A stretch of 64,000 nt of DNA. Origin: Sva-07 sp963793335 (GTDB taxonomy: Bacteria > Actinomycetota > Acidimicrobiia > Acidimicrobiales > Ilumatobacteraceae). The stretch covers positions 806,001 through 870,000 of the forward strand of contig CAWBZS010000001.1 of assembly GCA_963793335.1 (NCBI GenBank), given 5' to 3'. Below the pieces are notes generated by a model that was not told where the DNA came from, ran no database searches, and saw only the letters and a list, made by a program, of their open reading frames with translations. The position numbers were made by a program, and so were the translations under genes. Shown one piece after another: positions 1 to 11,645 of this stretch (positions are counted from its first letter, which is position 1; each line of letters starts with the position of its first letter).

Positions 1-3000
1 TCGGCGTTCGTCGACGGTCAGCTCCTCAGGCGCCCAGCTCGCCAGCGCCTTTCGCCAAACATGCAGATCCCAACCGAGTGCGCTGCGTGTCGGCCGGGCA
101 CCGAAGGTCGCAAGTGCTTGCACCCAACGATCCTCCGTGGTCGCGTTCGCCGCGACCCCCGCAGCGTCGATGGCGCTCGCCAACGGGTCGTCAGCGGTGC
201 TCCACGCATCGAGACGCTCGCGCCAATCGGCAGTTCGCTCGCGCCACCTGTCGGTGATGTGTTCGCGGCTCGGGTTGTCGACGTCGACCACCGCGCCGCC
301 GCGCTCAGCACGCCGCCAGGGCGTGCCGTCGAGGGAGGCGATCGATGGCTCGGCCAGCGTCCAGGCGCCGTCATCGATTCGGCCGGTCGGGATGTGCGAG
401 ATCGTGGCGGCCACGGCAATCGCTTGCGCCGCAATGGCGACTTGCTCGACATGACCGACGAATCCCGATGCGGCCCCACCGCCGACCCGTCCAACGACCG
501 CGCTGGGCGGCAAGCGATGACCCACCGCGATCGGACCGGCCTCGTGGCGCTCACCGTCCAGCATCACCTGCACCTCACCGCTCGACGACGCCCAGGTGAC
601 GACCACGCGCTGCCAGTCGCGCCCATTCGCCCCTGGGAGGTCGACGCTCGCCTGTTCAGCGCCGATTGAAACGACGATGCCGCCGGCGCGGTGTTCGATC
701 GACCACACCGCCGCTGCATCGTCCAACGTCTGCCGGTCCCCGTCCGGGGCCTGTTCGACGAGTTCCCGGTCGAGCCCGGCAATCACCCGCCCGACGGGTG
801 CCGGATGATGACGCCGCACCCAGTACGACACGGTGAATGCGTCAACGGGGGGGTCGGAGAACGTGACGTCGATCCCCGGTTCTCCGCCCGCGAACAACAG
901 ACCCGAGTAATCCTTGCGAGCCACGGCGAGCAACGCGTCGACGTCGTCACGCCACCCGTCGAGGTCGTCGTCGCGCCGGGCGACCTCGACCTCGATGACG
1001 CGCAGGAGCTTGGCGGCCGTCGAGATCGCCTGGGTGACGTCACGCCAGCGCACCAGGTCGACCGAGGCCCGTTCGACGGTCGCACCACGCAGCGCCTTTT
1101 CCCATTCACGCCGGAGTTCGAGCACACGGTTCGTGATCGGTCGAACACCGAGACGCTCAGCAGTGGTGGCTGGGGCTTCGTGGAGCGAACCGTGGACGGA
1201 GAACCATGGCTGGTCACCGTCGGGCTGCTCGACGTCGATCACCACTGCTCGCAACCCGACCTCGACCGCTGCGGCAGAATCTGTCGACGTGGCGAGCTGA
1301 CCACCATCGAGCGCCAACCACCACGTCTGGCCGCCGGTGCGCTGGCCGAGCCGGAACGTGGGGCGTCCGTGGCGCTCGCCGGCAGGCTCGGCGATGAGCT
1401 CGACCTCGCCGGCCATGACCGCACGCGTCGGAAGGTGGTCGGCGAGCGCGCCCCGAGCGGGCGACACCGGTTCCCCAGCCCCCAGTACGACGGGCGTCAC
1501 CCCCCGCCCGTCGTAGGCGACACCCTGGGGGTGCGATCCCCACCGCAACACCGCCGGTGGCGACGAGTCGAACGACGGCCGGATGATCTCGCCCCAGATC
1601 TCCGCGGACGTCAACGCCCGATCGAACACCGCCAGATGGTCGACCGGGCACCGGGCGTGCCCAGTCTCGAACTGCATCCATCCCTGTGGTGGAGACACCC
1701 CGCTGGCACTCGCGTTCGCCACGCCGTCGACGATGACTTCGACGGCCGCCACCTTCCCGGTTCGGTGCCCCACGACGGCGATGTGATGCCTTCCTGACGT
1801 CAATGCATCGTCGGTCTCGATCACGCTGCCGCCGACGACGACACGAACGGGCTGCCCGGCGCCAGCGCTGGAGACCTCGGCCGCCACACGATCGTGAGCG
1901 TCGAGCACGCGGAGTGCGCTCCACCCTCCTGGCTCGGCAACATCGACCCACGTCGACACGGTCCAGGCGTCGCCGAGCACGACCGGTCGTGCGCCACGAA
2001 CGACCCGGTTCGGTGACGGGGGCCGACCGTGGTCGTGGAGTTGATCGACGACGCCACGGACCAGCAGGTGCTCCGCCGTGAGGTACCGACGCTCGACGTC
2101 GGCGTGTTGATGACGTTCCTGCCAACTCGCCGACAGCACCGCCAGTCGACCGACGCGTGTCCCATCGGGGCCCATCAGCTGGGCACCGATCTCGACCGGC
2201 GCGGGCTGTGTGCGCGTGCCCTTCCAGCGCTTGTCGAACCTGCGCGACTTGGTCGTCTTGCGGCGGCCGAAGACGCCGAGGCATCCGCGCTTCTTGTCGA
2301 GTTCGACGTACTGGTCGAGTTCCGGTACCGGCAACGCGTCGACCACCAGGGTCGCGGCGACATCACTGCTGTCGAGCCGTACCCGATACCAGGTCTCCGC
2401 TTCGAGCGGTTCCCCGGACTCGATCACCCGGCGATCGTCGGCCACCAGGTGGAGGCGACCGAGCACGAGCTGAAGCTGATGCGGCACACCGTGGTGGGAC
2501 CATCGCATCACCGTGAGGGCTCGGTCGACGACCTCGAACATGACGTCGATCTCGACCGTGCGGGGCGCAGGGTAGGTGTCGAACGCGAGGTCCGCCCCGC
2601 TCTGCGGGACGTTCGGCGCACGTTCGATGACGCCCGATCCGGTCATCACTTCGCATCGGGCGTCGGGAGCGAGCCTCGCCGCCGTGTCGAGCAGCGCCGA
2701 CCGGATCGTCAACCCGACCGGCCCTGGCGCAGCCAGGCCAGGTGTGGACCGCGAGCCGGAAGTGGGTGTCCGGACCGAGTTCGTCGGTCAACCCGAGCGT
2801 GCCACGCGGCGAGATCTCGACCGCGAGTGATCGATGGTCGTCGCCGACAGGGACATCGAGCATCCATCGGTGAGCGCCGAAGGTGTCGGCAGCGGATCGC
2901 CCGGCGATCGCACGCACGCCGAGGCGGTCGATGTCGCCAGCTGACAGGTCCGTGTACCACTCGCCGAGCGGGTCGGCGCCGTCAGGTCCACTGAACACGG

Positions 3001-4496
3001 TGATGCAGGCATCATGGCCGAGCAGCACCGCCTCGGCGTGCTCGGGGAGTTCGACGACCACATCCCGGGTCACGAGGTCGCCATCGCCGGTCACGATGAG
3101 CGCGTGCCCGTCGGGAACCCCAGGACGCTGCGATGGCTCCGGTTGGAGTTCACCCAATCGGTTCGGGAGCAGGTGGACGACGAGGTCGAGATCGCGTGGG
3201 TCTGGGGCGTGTGTGCGCGAATGCTGGATCTCGTCGGCAGCGAGGCGCCGATCCCACGCTCGCAGGTCGGAGACCGTGACCCCACCGTCGTCAGCGAGTG
3301 CCAGTCCCTCCAACCAGTTGGATGCCGGTGCCGCCCGCCGGTGGCCAATCGGCACTCCATCGACCCACCACACCAGCCAACCGGCCGGGTCGCAGGCGAG
3401 ACACACGTCGACGGTCGCACCGAGCGGCACCTCCGCGCGCATCGGTGCGGTCCCTGCTCCGATCTCCGACGCGACCGCGAATGTCAGGCCACCGCTTTCA
3501 GCGCGCAACCGCACCGGACCGGCGTCGATGACGTCGGTGTCGGCGGTGGCACTCAGCCGAACCCGGAGCGCCACCGTCCAGCCCCGTGAGGTGGGCTGCG
3601 TCAGGTCCGCCACGTCGGCGACGTGGCGCCGGAGGTCGGCAGGCGACATCGCGTCCGGGCCCGGCGAGCAACTCACGCGGCGATCCGGACACCTCCTCCA
3701 CGACCCGTTCCTCGACACGTGTGCGCGCGACCTCGAGGTTCGGCCAGGTCGTGGCATCGAGGACCACGAGCGAGGCAGCCTCGCTCAGGATGCGGTGGCG
3801 AAGGTCCTCGGTGAGCTGTTCGCGACGCAGGTCGGCGACTGCGAGCCGATCGACCTCTGGGCTGACGTCGGCGAGGACCGCCTCGACCGTGGTCACCGAC
3901 TCCGGACTCGCCGGGTTCGCAAGGCGCTTGATCTGGAGAAGCTGTGCCCGGTCGAACGCCATGAGATCGGCGGCATGGGCCACGTCGAGGGCCCATCGAA
4001 CGGCATCGAGGTGGTAGCGGTGCACATCATCGTGTCGAGACTTGAGCTCGTCGACCACGGCATGGATCTTCTTGATGAGCTCCTCGATCTCAGCGGTCAG
4101 TGCCTCGGCCCTGCTCTTGTCCTCGCCGAACGCGGCGATTGCATTGTCGATGTCGGTCGACAGCTCCGGAAGCCGCCGCTCCAACGTCGCGATCTTGCCC
4201 TCGATGCTGGCGATCGTCGTCTTGATGCCGGCAAGTTGTGCCGTCACGTCGTCCGCTCCCCGAGTCTGCGCCCGCGCTGCGCTCACCGCCGCAGTCAGCA
4301 TCGCCACGTCGCACGTCGAGCGAAGAACCGGCACCTCATACCCGGTGACACCACGACCCCCGTACGGCGACCGAACCTTCATGGTGTCGATCCGCCCATC
4401 GACATCGTTCAGCGTGACCTCAATGCTCGTGAGGTCGACGAGGAGTTCGTCGAGTTCGCGGCGGACCCGGGCGACCTGTGCGAGGATCTCGCTCAC
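1..4496 (-). CDS. giant LamG-repeat protein, partial at window edge, two apparent frameshifts
   Basis: A very large protein whose C-terminus lies beyond base 1. The GTG start at 4496 shares bases with the upstream stop (GTGA), so it is probably translationally coupled. From 4496 to about 3660 it encodes a helical, coiled-coil-rich segment with no signal peptide ('MSEILAQVARVRREL'). Three LamG/concanavalin-like beta-sandwich modules follow: near 3640-2950 ('GWTVALRVRLSATADT'), 1980-1600 ('DAWTVSTWVDVAEPGGW') and 860-450 ('RVVVTWASSSGEVQVMLDG'), separated by helical spacers. Reading it through needs a one-base skip near 3655-3668 (GGGCCCGG) and another near 2728-2742. From there to base 1 the frame with codon starts at multiples of 3 is open, and that frame has no ATG-initiated ORF of its own. 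LamG domains bind glycans or proteins; the ligand here is unknown. Pseudogene, sequence error or real +1 shifts cannot be separated from this read. Confidence 0.7.
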
Positions 4497-7400
4497 GTCG
4501 CTACCCGAGTGCGTGGCGAAATTCGACAGCCCTTTTCGATCTCCTCTCGGATCTTGCCGCCCACTGCAACGAGCGCCTTGCGGTGTTCCCGGATCTGATG
4601 CTTGAGATCGACGAACTCCGCACCACCGAGGGGTGCGGTCGGTCGACCGGCGACGAGTTCAGTGAGGCGCTCGACGGCATGCGCCGTCGTGGCGACGTGC
4701 TGCGACACGAGCACGGCCAGCACGGAGCGTCGCCAAGCGAGCACCACGTCGCGGCCGATCTCGTCGAGCACCCCGTCGAACCCGTCGAGCTTGGCGGTCA
4801 ACTTTCCGACGGCGACCGCCTGACTGCCGAGCACCTCCGACCACTGACGCAGACGGGCGACTCCGGTGGCGTCGACCTCGACCGCCGGGGCGAGCGGCGC
4901 TCGGGAACGTTGGACGAGCTCGAGGTCGGCGTCGGCCTCCGTGACCGCAGCGACCGCGGCATGGGTGACCCCTCGGCCGTTTCGGAGCGGGCTCGGATCT
5001 TGGACGAGACCGATGTCGAGTTCGGCGTTTGCGATCGCATCGATCGCTGCGAGCGCCCGGCGCTGCCCGGTGAGGCGGCCCGCCGCCCAGTCGGCATGGA
5101 CGAGGACCAGTTCCTCCCACGCCGAGCGGAGGGACGCGATGGCCGTCGACAGGTTGGTGCTCGCCTGCGCCGTCGTGCCGTCGCCAACCCCGCGCGCGTC
5201 GACCACCGCTGGGAGAACGACGAGCTTGTCGAGGAACTGCATCGATCCCACGAAGTCACTCATCATCTTCTCGACGTCTCTGGTGAAGTCGGCCAACGCA
5301 GCCTCGATGTCCTTGCCGATCTTCTCCAGGTCCCGGCCCGCTTTCTCCCAGAATGTGGTCGCCCTCGACCCGGACGTCGGAGCCCGGCGCTGCAGCTCCG
5401 TCCGCATCGCCATCAGCTTCCGGTCTGCCTCGTCGCGACGTTCGGCGTCGCCCAGTCGACGTCGGGCCTCGATGACGGCGAGTGCGCGTTCCACGACCTT
5501 CGCAACGGCCTTGTCCACCGACTCGGTGCCGGGCGACGATGCCCCGTCGATCAACAGCCGAGCCACCGTGGCCGATGACCAGACGGTCTCGCCGGGAGTG
5601 GCGAACGGGAGCCACGCTGCCTGCTCCGCCGAGTCGAGCGACAGGTCACCTGAGCCACCCACGAGTTGGTAGACCCCACTCAGCGCGCTGCTGCGCCCTG
5701 TCAACTCGGTTGGCACCTCACCCAAGGCGATCGAGACGCCGTCGAGGTCGAGGGCCGCCCACGACGTCGCTGCAAGCTCGACCTCGAGGGTTTTCGATGC
5801 CTCGACCGCCGCGAACGCCGCTTGGTCGGTCGCTTCGGACACGCCCTCGAGCAGCTCGAGGGCGTAACTGCGCAGTGTGGTCGTGCCGACGAGGGAGGGG
5901 TCACCGGCGCCCTCGCATGCGTTGGCCCAGGCCGTGAAGACGGCGGCCGATGACAGCGATGTGGCAAGCGTTCGACGAACGATGTCGAACCGGGCCAGCG
6001 TCAAGGTGCGTCGTGCCCCGCGCAGCGTCGCAGCTCGGGCTTCGGCCGCGGCGAGCAGTGCCTCGGCCTCGGCCACTGCGTGCTCTGATGTGGCCAGCGC
6101 CGACTCGGCCAACCCGAGCGAGGTGCCGACCTCGATCAGCTCACGCTCGAGTGTGACGGCAGCATCGGCGCACTCGTCGGCCTTTGCCGCAGCGATCACG
6201 AAGTCGGCGCGCTCTCGATCGGCGGTGGCCTGCCCCAGGATCGCTTCTGCACTCTCGAGCGCGATCTCGGCCTTCATGAGTCGCTTTTCGGAACCATGCA
6301 GCGCTTCAGCAGCCGCCGTCTGCGCCGCTCGGAGCGCCTCCTCCTTCGTACTGAGATCCTGAACCGCCTCGACGAGCTCGCCGTGTGTCTTCGCCGCATC
6401 GTCGCGACGCACGCGGAGGCGATCGACCTCGGCCTCAGCAGCGCGGAGCTGTTCGTCGCCGTGATCGAGAATGTCCTGATACTCCGTGCGCAGGTCTGCT
6501 CGACCCCTCGCACGGCCGACGGCCGCGCTCCACATCGCCTGGTAGCGCGCCCTACTGGCGAGCGGGTCGACCTCGGCGCGTTGGGTGAAGGGGTTCACCC
6601 GGCTCGAATCGAACGCGTCGATCCGCCCCTGCACCGCCGTAGCCGTCGCACCGTCGATGACGGCCGCATCCGACATGTTCTCCGCAAGATCGACGACGAG
6701 CAGCTCGCGATCCTGCTGCAGCTTCGCCAATCGGGCGCGTTCGGCGGCCTCGCGCGCCCGCTTGGCCCGGACCTCGGCCTCCTTGGCACGTTTGGCCTGT
6801 TCGAGCGCCCTCTTCGCTCGATCATCACCAAAGAACGCAAGGATCTCGGCCCCCACGAGCTCGGCGAGTTCCTCGATCACTCGCCCGAGTTCTGCGATCG
6901 CCTTGCCGAGGTCCTCGAACGCCTTGCCGATCGCCTCGAACGCCTCGCCGATCTCTGCGACGACTTCCCCGATCGCCTGGATGGCAGCTTCCACCACCTC
7001 GCCGATTGCTTCGAGTGCCTTCTTCAAGAATCGCAGGATCGCGAGAGCAGCATCCTTGACTGCGTCGAGCACGATGTCTGCAATCTTGTCGAGATGCAGG
7101 TCGACCGACACGCGAAGCGAGAAGGACAGTCGCTCCTCCCAGAGCACGAACGCACCGGTGAGTGATCCACCGACGACGCCGTCGCGGTAGTACGCATCGG
7201 CCGACAACGAGATGCCGATGTCGATCAGGTTTCCGGCCGGGAGCAAGCCCTCGGCGTCACCGAACGCCTCACCGAGCAATTCTCGGAGGTTGATGCGCAG
7301 CGCAGCGTCGATTCCTCCACCGATCTCGAAGTTGGGGATCCGACCCGTGGGCTGGATCCGGAACTGCAGGTGGCTCTCCCACGTCAACGGCGGGGGCGGC

Positions 7401-9878
7401 GTGACGACCGTGCCGTCATCCGGCTTCGGCGGAATCGATCTGGTGATCGAGACGAGCAGACCGTTCTCGTCGAAGCTGCCGTCGATCGTCTCCTCGAAGA
7501 GTCCGAACAGCGTGAGTTTGCCGTGCAGTTGAGCTGTCAACTGCTCGCCACCGAGCTCGAACTCGGCCCAGGGACCGCCACGACCGGTGTACGCGGCGAA
7601 TCGGTCGTTGACGTCGGGTGTGACGTCAGTGCTCTCCAACACCAGCAGGCCACCCAGGTCGAGCTTCTCCATGCTGCCAGCGATCGCGAACCGCTTCTCG
7701 GCGCGGTTCATCTCGAGTCCGATCGAGAGTTCGAGCCCCAGCAGGTTGAGGTCGGCCGAACCCTTCAGACCCTGCTTGTACCTCTTCGGACCACCGAGCC
7801 ACTCGAAGGTGAGGTCCTCGGTGGCGAAGTCGATCTCGAGGCCCTCGAAGCCAGACACTGCGATCGGCTCCGGCAGGCTCTGGTGCGGCATGCGGCCCGA
7901 AGCGTCGGGCCCGATGAACCCGTCGACGAGCTCGCCGATCGTCAGCTGCTCGGCGTCGAAGTGCACGGCCCACGTCGCGCCGTCCATGAGTACCTCGATC
8001 TCGAGCGACGCGTCGCCGACCGCAAGCGCACCGCGGAGTGCCCGCATCCCGCCACCGAACCACACCTCCAGGAACCCGACGGTGAGGCCGCGAAACCCGA
8101 ACGGATCGCGCCAGGGGACGACGTTGCCGGTCTCGACCTCGACGACCCCGAGGAAGCCGACCGCGAGCATCACGTCGCCTTCGGTCATGTCGGCGCGCAC
8201 CATGCCGGCGAACCGCAGCGTGTCGGACTCTCCGTCGTCGATGTGCAGCTCGAGCTCACAGTCGAGGCGAAGCTCGATCGATGCCGGCGACTCGTAGGCG
8301 GCGAACATGCCCGTGACGGCGAGTGGTTCGAGCGTGATCGTGCGGCCGGCGGGGAGCAGCTCCTGGCGGAACGACAGCTTGAGTTGCCCATCCGCGACCT
8401 CGATCGGCACGCGTGTGGGGGCGAGTCCGAGGAGTCTGCCGATCGGCGTCTCGTCGAAGAGCAGGACCGTCGACAGGCTCAGTCCTTCGGCCACCGGCCC
8501 GACCACTGGGGCACCGCCAGCGGTTGCACTCGTTCCCAGGATCGGCGCGGCGGGACGGGCGCGTTGCGACCAGCGGATCGACGTGTCACGGAACGCCGAC
8601 GTGATCTCGGCCGGAACCGGCAGGTCGTCGGGAAGCTCGGCGGCACCGACCTGGATGAGTGGCTGCCAGCTTCCGGCGCTGCGCCACAGGTCGAGCCGGG
8701 CGGTCACCGCGCCTGCACTGCCCTCCAACGAGACGTGCACCTCCGAGCCGAGCTCGATCGTGGCGCGGTCGAGTTCGGCGCCGCTCAGGTCTGCATCGAC
8801 GTGCACACCGCCGTCGGCCAGCGTCGCAGTGAAGGCAGCTCCGAGGTCGAAGCCGGATGTCTCGAGCTCCCCCGTCAGTGCCCAGCCGTCGTCCTGTGTT
8901 GCGGTGGCGGTGAACGACAGCGGGCGCTCCGCAAGGTCGCCGAGATCGATGAGGCCGCCGCAGCGCACGTCGAATGCCCCGTCGGCGTGCTGCAACGAGA
9001 ACTCGGTGACCAGGAGGTCGTGCGAGGCGTCGGGCGGCGCGCCGAGCGCCACCGACGACCCCACGAGCGCCTCCGCCAACTCGCTGAGTTCCTGGAACAG
9101 CGCCCCCACCGACACCCCGCGCTCGCTGGCATCACCCGACACCGACCACTCGTCCTCTCCGATGTGGATATCGAGGGCGGGCAGCGTCTCACCAGCTGCC
9201 GTTCGCACCGAGATCTCCGTCGATGAATCGATCGACCGGTAGCGCACCTCGATCGCTTCGATCTCAGCCGTTGCGGGCAGCGACGGCCTGATCTGCCATT
9301 CGAGTGCTTCGGCCAGCGCCGCCAGATCGACATCGGCGGCGGCGGCCGACAGATCCCAACCCGCAGATGGGGAGTAGGACGCTGTGACGCCCACCCGAAC
9401 ACCTCGGAGCTGGCCGACAGCGCCGAGCGCCAGGTAGGCGCCGCGGGTTCCGCCGGTCGTTCCGAAGTCGACGCTGATCGACGTCAGCTCCAGCCCCGGA
9501 ACCAGTTCCGCATTCGTCGCCCCTGGCGGCGGCGTCTCGAACGTGACGGACGCGTTGAAGGTGCCGATGTCGAGCGCGCCGCGGAGGTCCATGTCCGAGA
9601 CCGCCACGTCATCGACGAAGGTGCCAGCGAGTCCGAACGCCTCCAGCAGCGGCCCGAGCGGCCACGCCTGGTTCTCGACGGCGCGGCGTGATCTTGTACG
9701 ACCTCGACGGCCAGCTGAGGAAGACATCGAGTTCGGCGGTATCGATCGTCAATTTCCCGCTGACCTCGCCGTTGAGCGGCTCGTCGCTGAGCACCCGGCT
9801 GTCGACGACCGTGAACTCCAATCCAGGAACCAGTGTGTGCAACGTGCCGATTCCCGGAAGCTCGAGGATGCCGGTCAT
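4493..9878 (-). CDS. ~1,794-aa beta-rich and coiled-coil protein of unknown function, one apparent frameshift
   Basis: No family recognised with confidence. The ATG at 9878 overlaps the lipase-like gene's stop (TGATG). The first ~63 residues ('MTGILELPGIGTLHTLVPGL') are in one frame; the rest is in the next after a one-base skip near 9680-9692 (GGCGCGGCG on the plus strand). The total length, 5,386 nt = 3x1795+1, fits a single extra base. The first ~870 residues are repetitive alternating beta strands ('ALDIG', 'DADLSGAELD', 'GFRGLTVGFLEVWFGGGM'), like a stack of beta-sandwich or lipid-groove domains. Around 7120-6740 is an amphipathic glycine/alanine helix array ('IGEVVEAAIQAIGEVVAEIG'), then long charged coiled coils rich in Ala/Glu/Arg. 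No N-terminal signal peptide. The shape suggests a filament or scaffold; that is inference. Confidence 0.65.
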
Positions 9879-11173
9879 CAGTCGATCTCCTCCATCACGA
9901 GCGTCGGGTCGGGCGATGATGTTCCCTTGCGGGCGAATCCGAGGACTGATTGACCGTCAAGCGTGAGCCCGACAAGCCCGAAGTACATCGACCCGTGATG
10001 GCGGCGTACCGAGCCCAACTCGGCCCCGAGATCGCTCCGGCTCACCGACCGGGCGATGAGCTCCGTTCCGGTCCCTGTTCCGAGCGTTTCGAGTCTGTCC
10101 GCAAGGTTCGGATACGTGGATCGAAGTACCCGCAGATGCTGATCATTGACCACGAAGCGGTTCTGACGATGGTCGGTGCCGAACTTGTTCAGTTCGTCGT
10201 CCGCACGCTCTCCCTTCACGTTCGGCTTGATGGTCTGCGTCCACTGCGTGCTCCTGGTGCCGAGCAGCGCCGAACCATCGCCGCTGGCATTGTTCAGCTG
10301 AATCCCCTTGCCGCCGGCCACACGCAGGTTTCGCTGCCGGATCATTGCGTACGCCCGCAGGAGGTTTCTCCCGCGGCGCCTGCCGATCCATGCGTGCGCC
10401 TCGTCGCGAAGCCCGACGCCCCACTTGTCGAGGTGATGGAGTGCGCTGATCAGACACACCTCTCCGATGGGCCAGAGTTGGCCAGGCTCGGTTTTGGTGA
10501 TGTCGGTCGTCGGCAGGAGGTCGCCGTCCCGCGTCATCGGGTTGACCTGGGTTCCCGTGCCGTGCGAGCCGGGGAGTCGCATCAGTTTGACCCGCGGCCG
10601 GTGCTGCGATCCGGCGTGCACGTGGTCGAGGACCCGGGGCGCACCTGCACGCTGCACGGAGAACGACTGAAGGGGGAACATCACGGTCGACGGTTCGTCC
10701 TCCATCACGATGCGCACGATGTCGCTGACGTTCGGATAGGCCGTCCTCGTCACCGAATCGTCCAAGTACGGCGACATCCCGATGTCGGTCTTGCCGACCA
10801 GGTCGAGCAGCCACAGCTTGGCCCCCGTCACCGTCGGCGCCGCCTCGTGCAGCCGTGCGGCGATCATGGTTGCGAGTACCGCTCCACGGCTGTGACCGAA
10901 GAGGCAGACCGTCTCAGGCTGATTGTTCTTGATGAACCTCACCACCGCGTTGGCGCGATCCGACATGAACTTGTTCGATGTCAGACCGATGTAGGGCCCG
11001 TCGAAGACGATCTTGGCGTTGCGCTCGGACGAACGCCGCTTCGCCAACTCGCCGGGATCAGGGTGCACGAGCTCCAGCTCCGCGACGGTGAGGTCGTACA
11101 GCGCCCGCATCAGCGTCCACTGCTCGCTCGCGAAGTGGCTGGTGCCCACGCAGAACACGCTGAGTGTCTTCAC
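9878..11173 (-). CDS. GxSxG alpha/beta-hydrolase, lipase-like
   Basis: First gene of the overlapping three-gene operon. I take the GTG at 11173, preceded by GGGAAG about 8 nt upstream; the longer reading to 11320 adds low-complexity residues. The 431-aa product has a Rossmann-like start ('KTLSVFCVGTSHF') and a nucleophile elbow 'VCLFGHSRGAVLATMIA' with Ser95. His204 in 'LPGSHGTGTQ' could be the catalytic His, and Asp residues near 124-140 are candidate acids. The 'G-x-SRGA' elbow recalls DUF2235/Tle1-type phospholipases and other cytosolic lipases, but I do not see enough to assign that family. No signal peptide. Coupling to the two giant proteins suggests the three act together. Confidence 0.7.
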   Translation of the reverse strand: MKTLSVFCVGTSHFASEQWTLMRALYDLTVAELELVHPDPGELAKRRSSERNAKIVFDGPYIGLTSNKFMSDRANAVVRFIKNNQPETVCLFGHSRGAVLATMIAARLHEAAPTVTGAKLWLLDLVGKTDIGMSPYLDDSVTRTAYPNVSDIVRIVMEDEPSTVMFPLQSFSVQRAGAPRVLDHVHAGSQHRPRVKLMRLPGSHGTGTQVNPMTRDGDLLPTTDITKTEPGQLWPIGEVCLISALHHLDKWGVGLRDEAHAWIGRRRGRNLLRAYAMIRQRNLRVAGGKGIQLNNASGDGSALLGTRSTQWTQTIKPNVKGERADDELNKFGTDHRQNRFVVNDQHLRVLRSTYPNLADRLETLGTGTGTELIARSVSRSDLGAELGSVRRHHGSMYFGLVGLTLDGQSVLGFARKGTSSPDPTLVMEEID

Positions 11174-11645
11174 GCCGAGCTTCCCGGTCCGGGCACCGCA
11201 ACAGGTCTCCCTCGCCGCCGCAGCGCCAGAACGCAATTCGGTCCCATCCCCCGTGCCCCTGGAGGACCGTATCACCCTGCGACATCGTCGTGAGCCGGTG
11301 CCGTCGTCGGACCCCAACACCGGGCCTTCGCGGCGTGAGGAGTGCTGCGCGCGACAGAATTGTTCGTCGTCGCCATCAGGAGTGGTGCCCGACGAACTCC
11401 TTCAGCGTGACATCGTGATCCCGTGCGATCGTCTCGGCTGCCTTCTCGCCGATCACGATGGAGGCAGGGTTGGTAGCGCACTGCGAGTCCGGCGGCGCAC
11501 CCGCTGGCGTTTCTCATGGCCCGCGACACTCGGCGCCCGGGTGACGCCCGGTCGTAGCCGCGCGCTGGCGTTGTGCAACGATGCCGATCGGGGAACGCCG
11601 CCGTACGCCAGTCGGCGGTGAATTCAGAGAAGATGGGGGTCTTCG
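11174..11645. other. intergenic region, divergent control region
   Basis: About 470 bases between the divergent lipase-like gene and the ABC binding protein. The small open frames here have random-looking, Arg/Cys-rich translations and no supporting ribosome sites. The only clear signal is the purine-rich GGGGG about 6 nt upstream of the ATG at 11646. No confident promoter hexamers or palindromes were found by eye. Confidence 0.5.

Noticed and set aside
2883..4598. A 571-aa plus-strand open frame over the LamG gene.
   Set aside because: Ser/Arg-rich translation with no domain; it mirrors the third-position GC bias of the minus-strand gene.
3655..9692. Programmed +1 frameshifting in the giant-protein operon.
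   Set aside because: No common slippery codon, stop codon or stimulatory structure at the three sites, and similar indels in gltX and the aldehyde dehydrogenase favour sequence errors.
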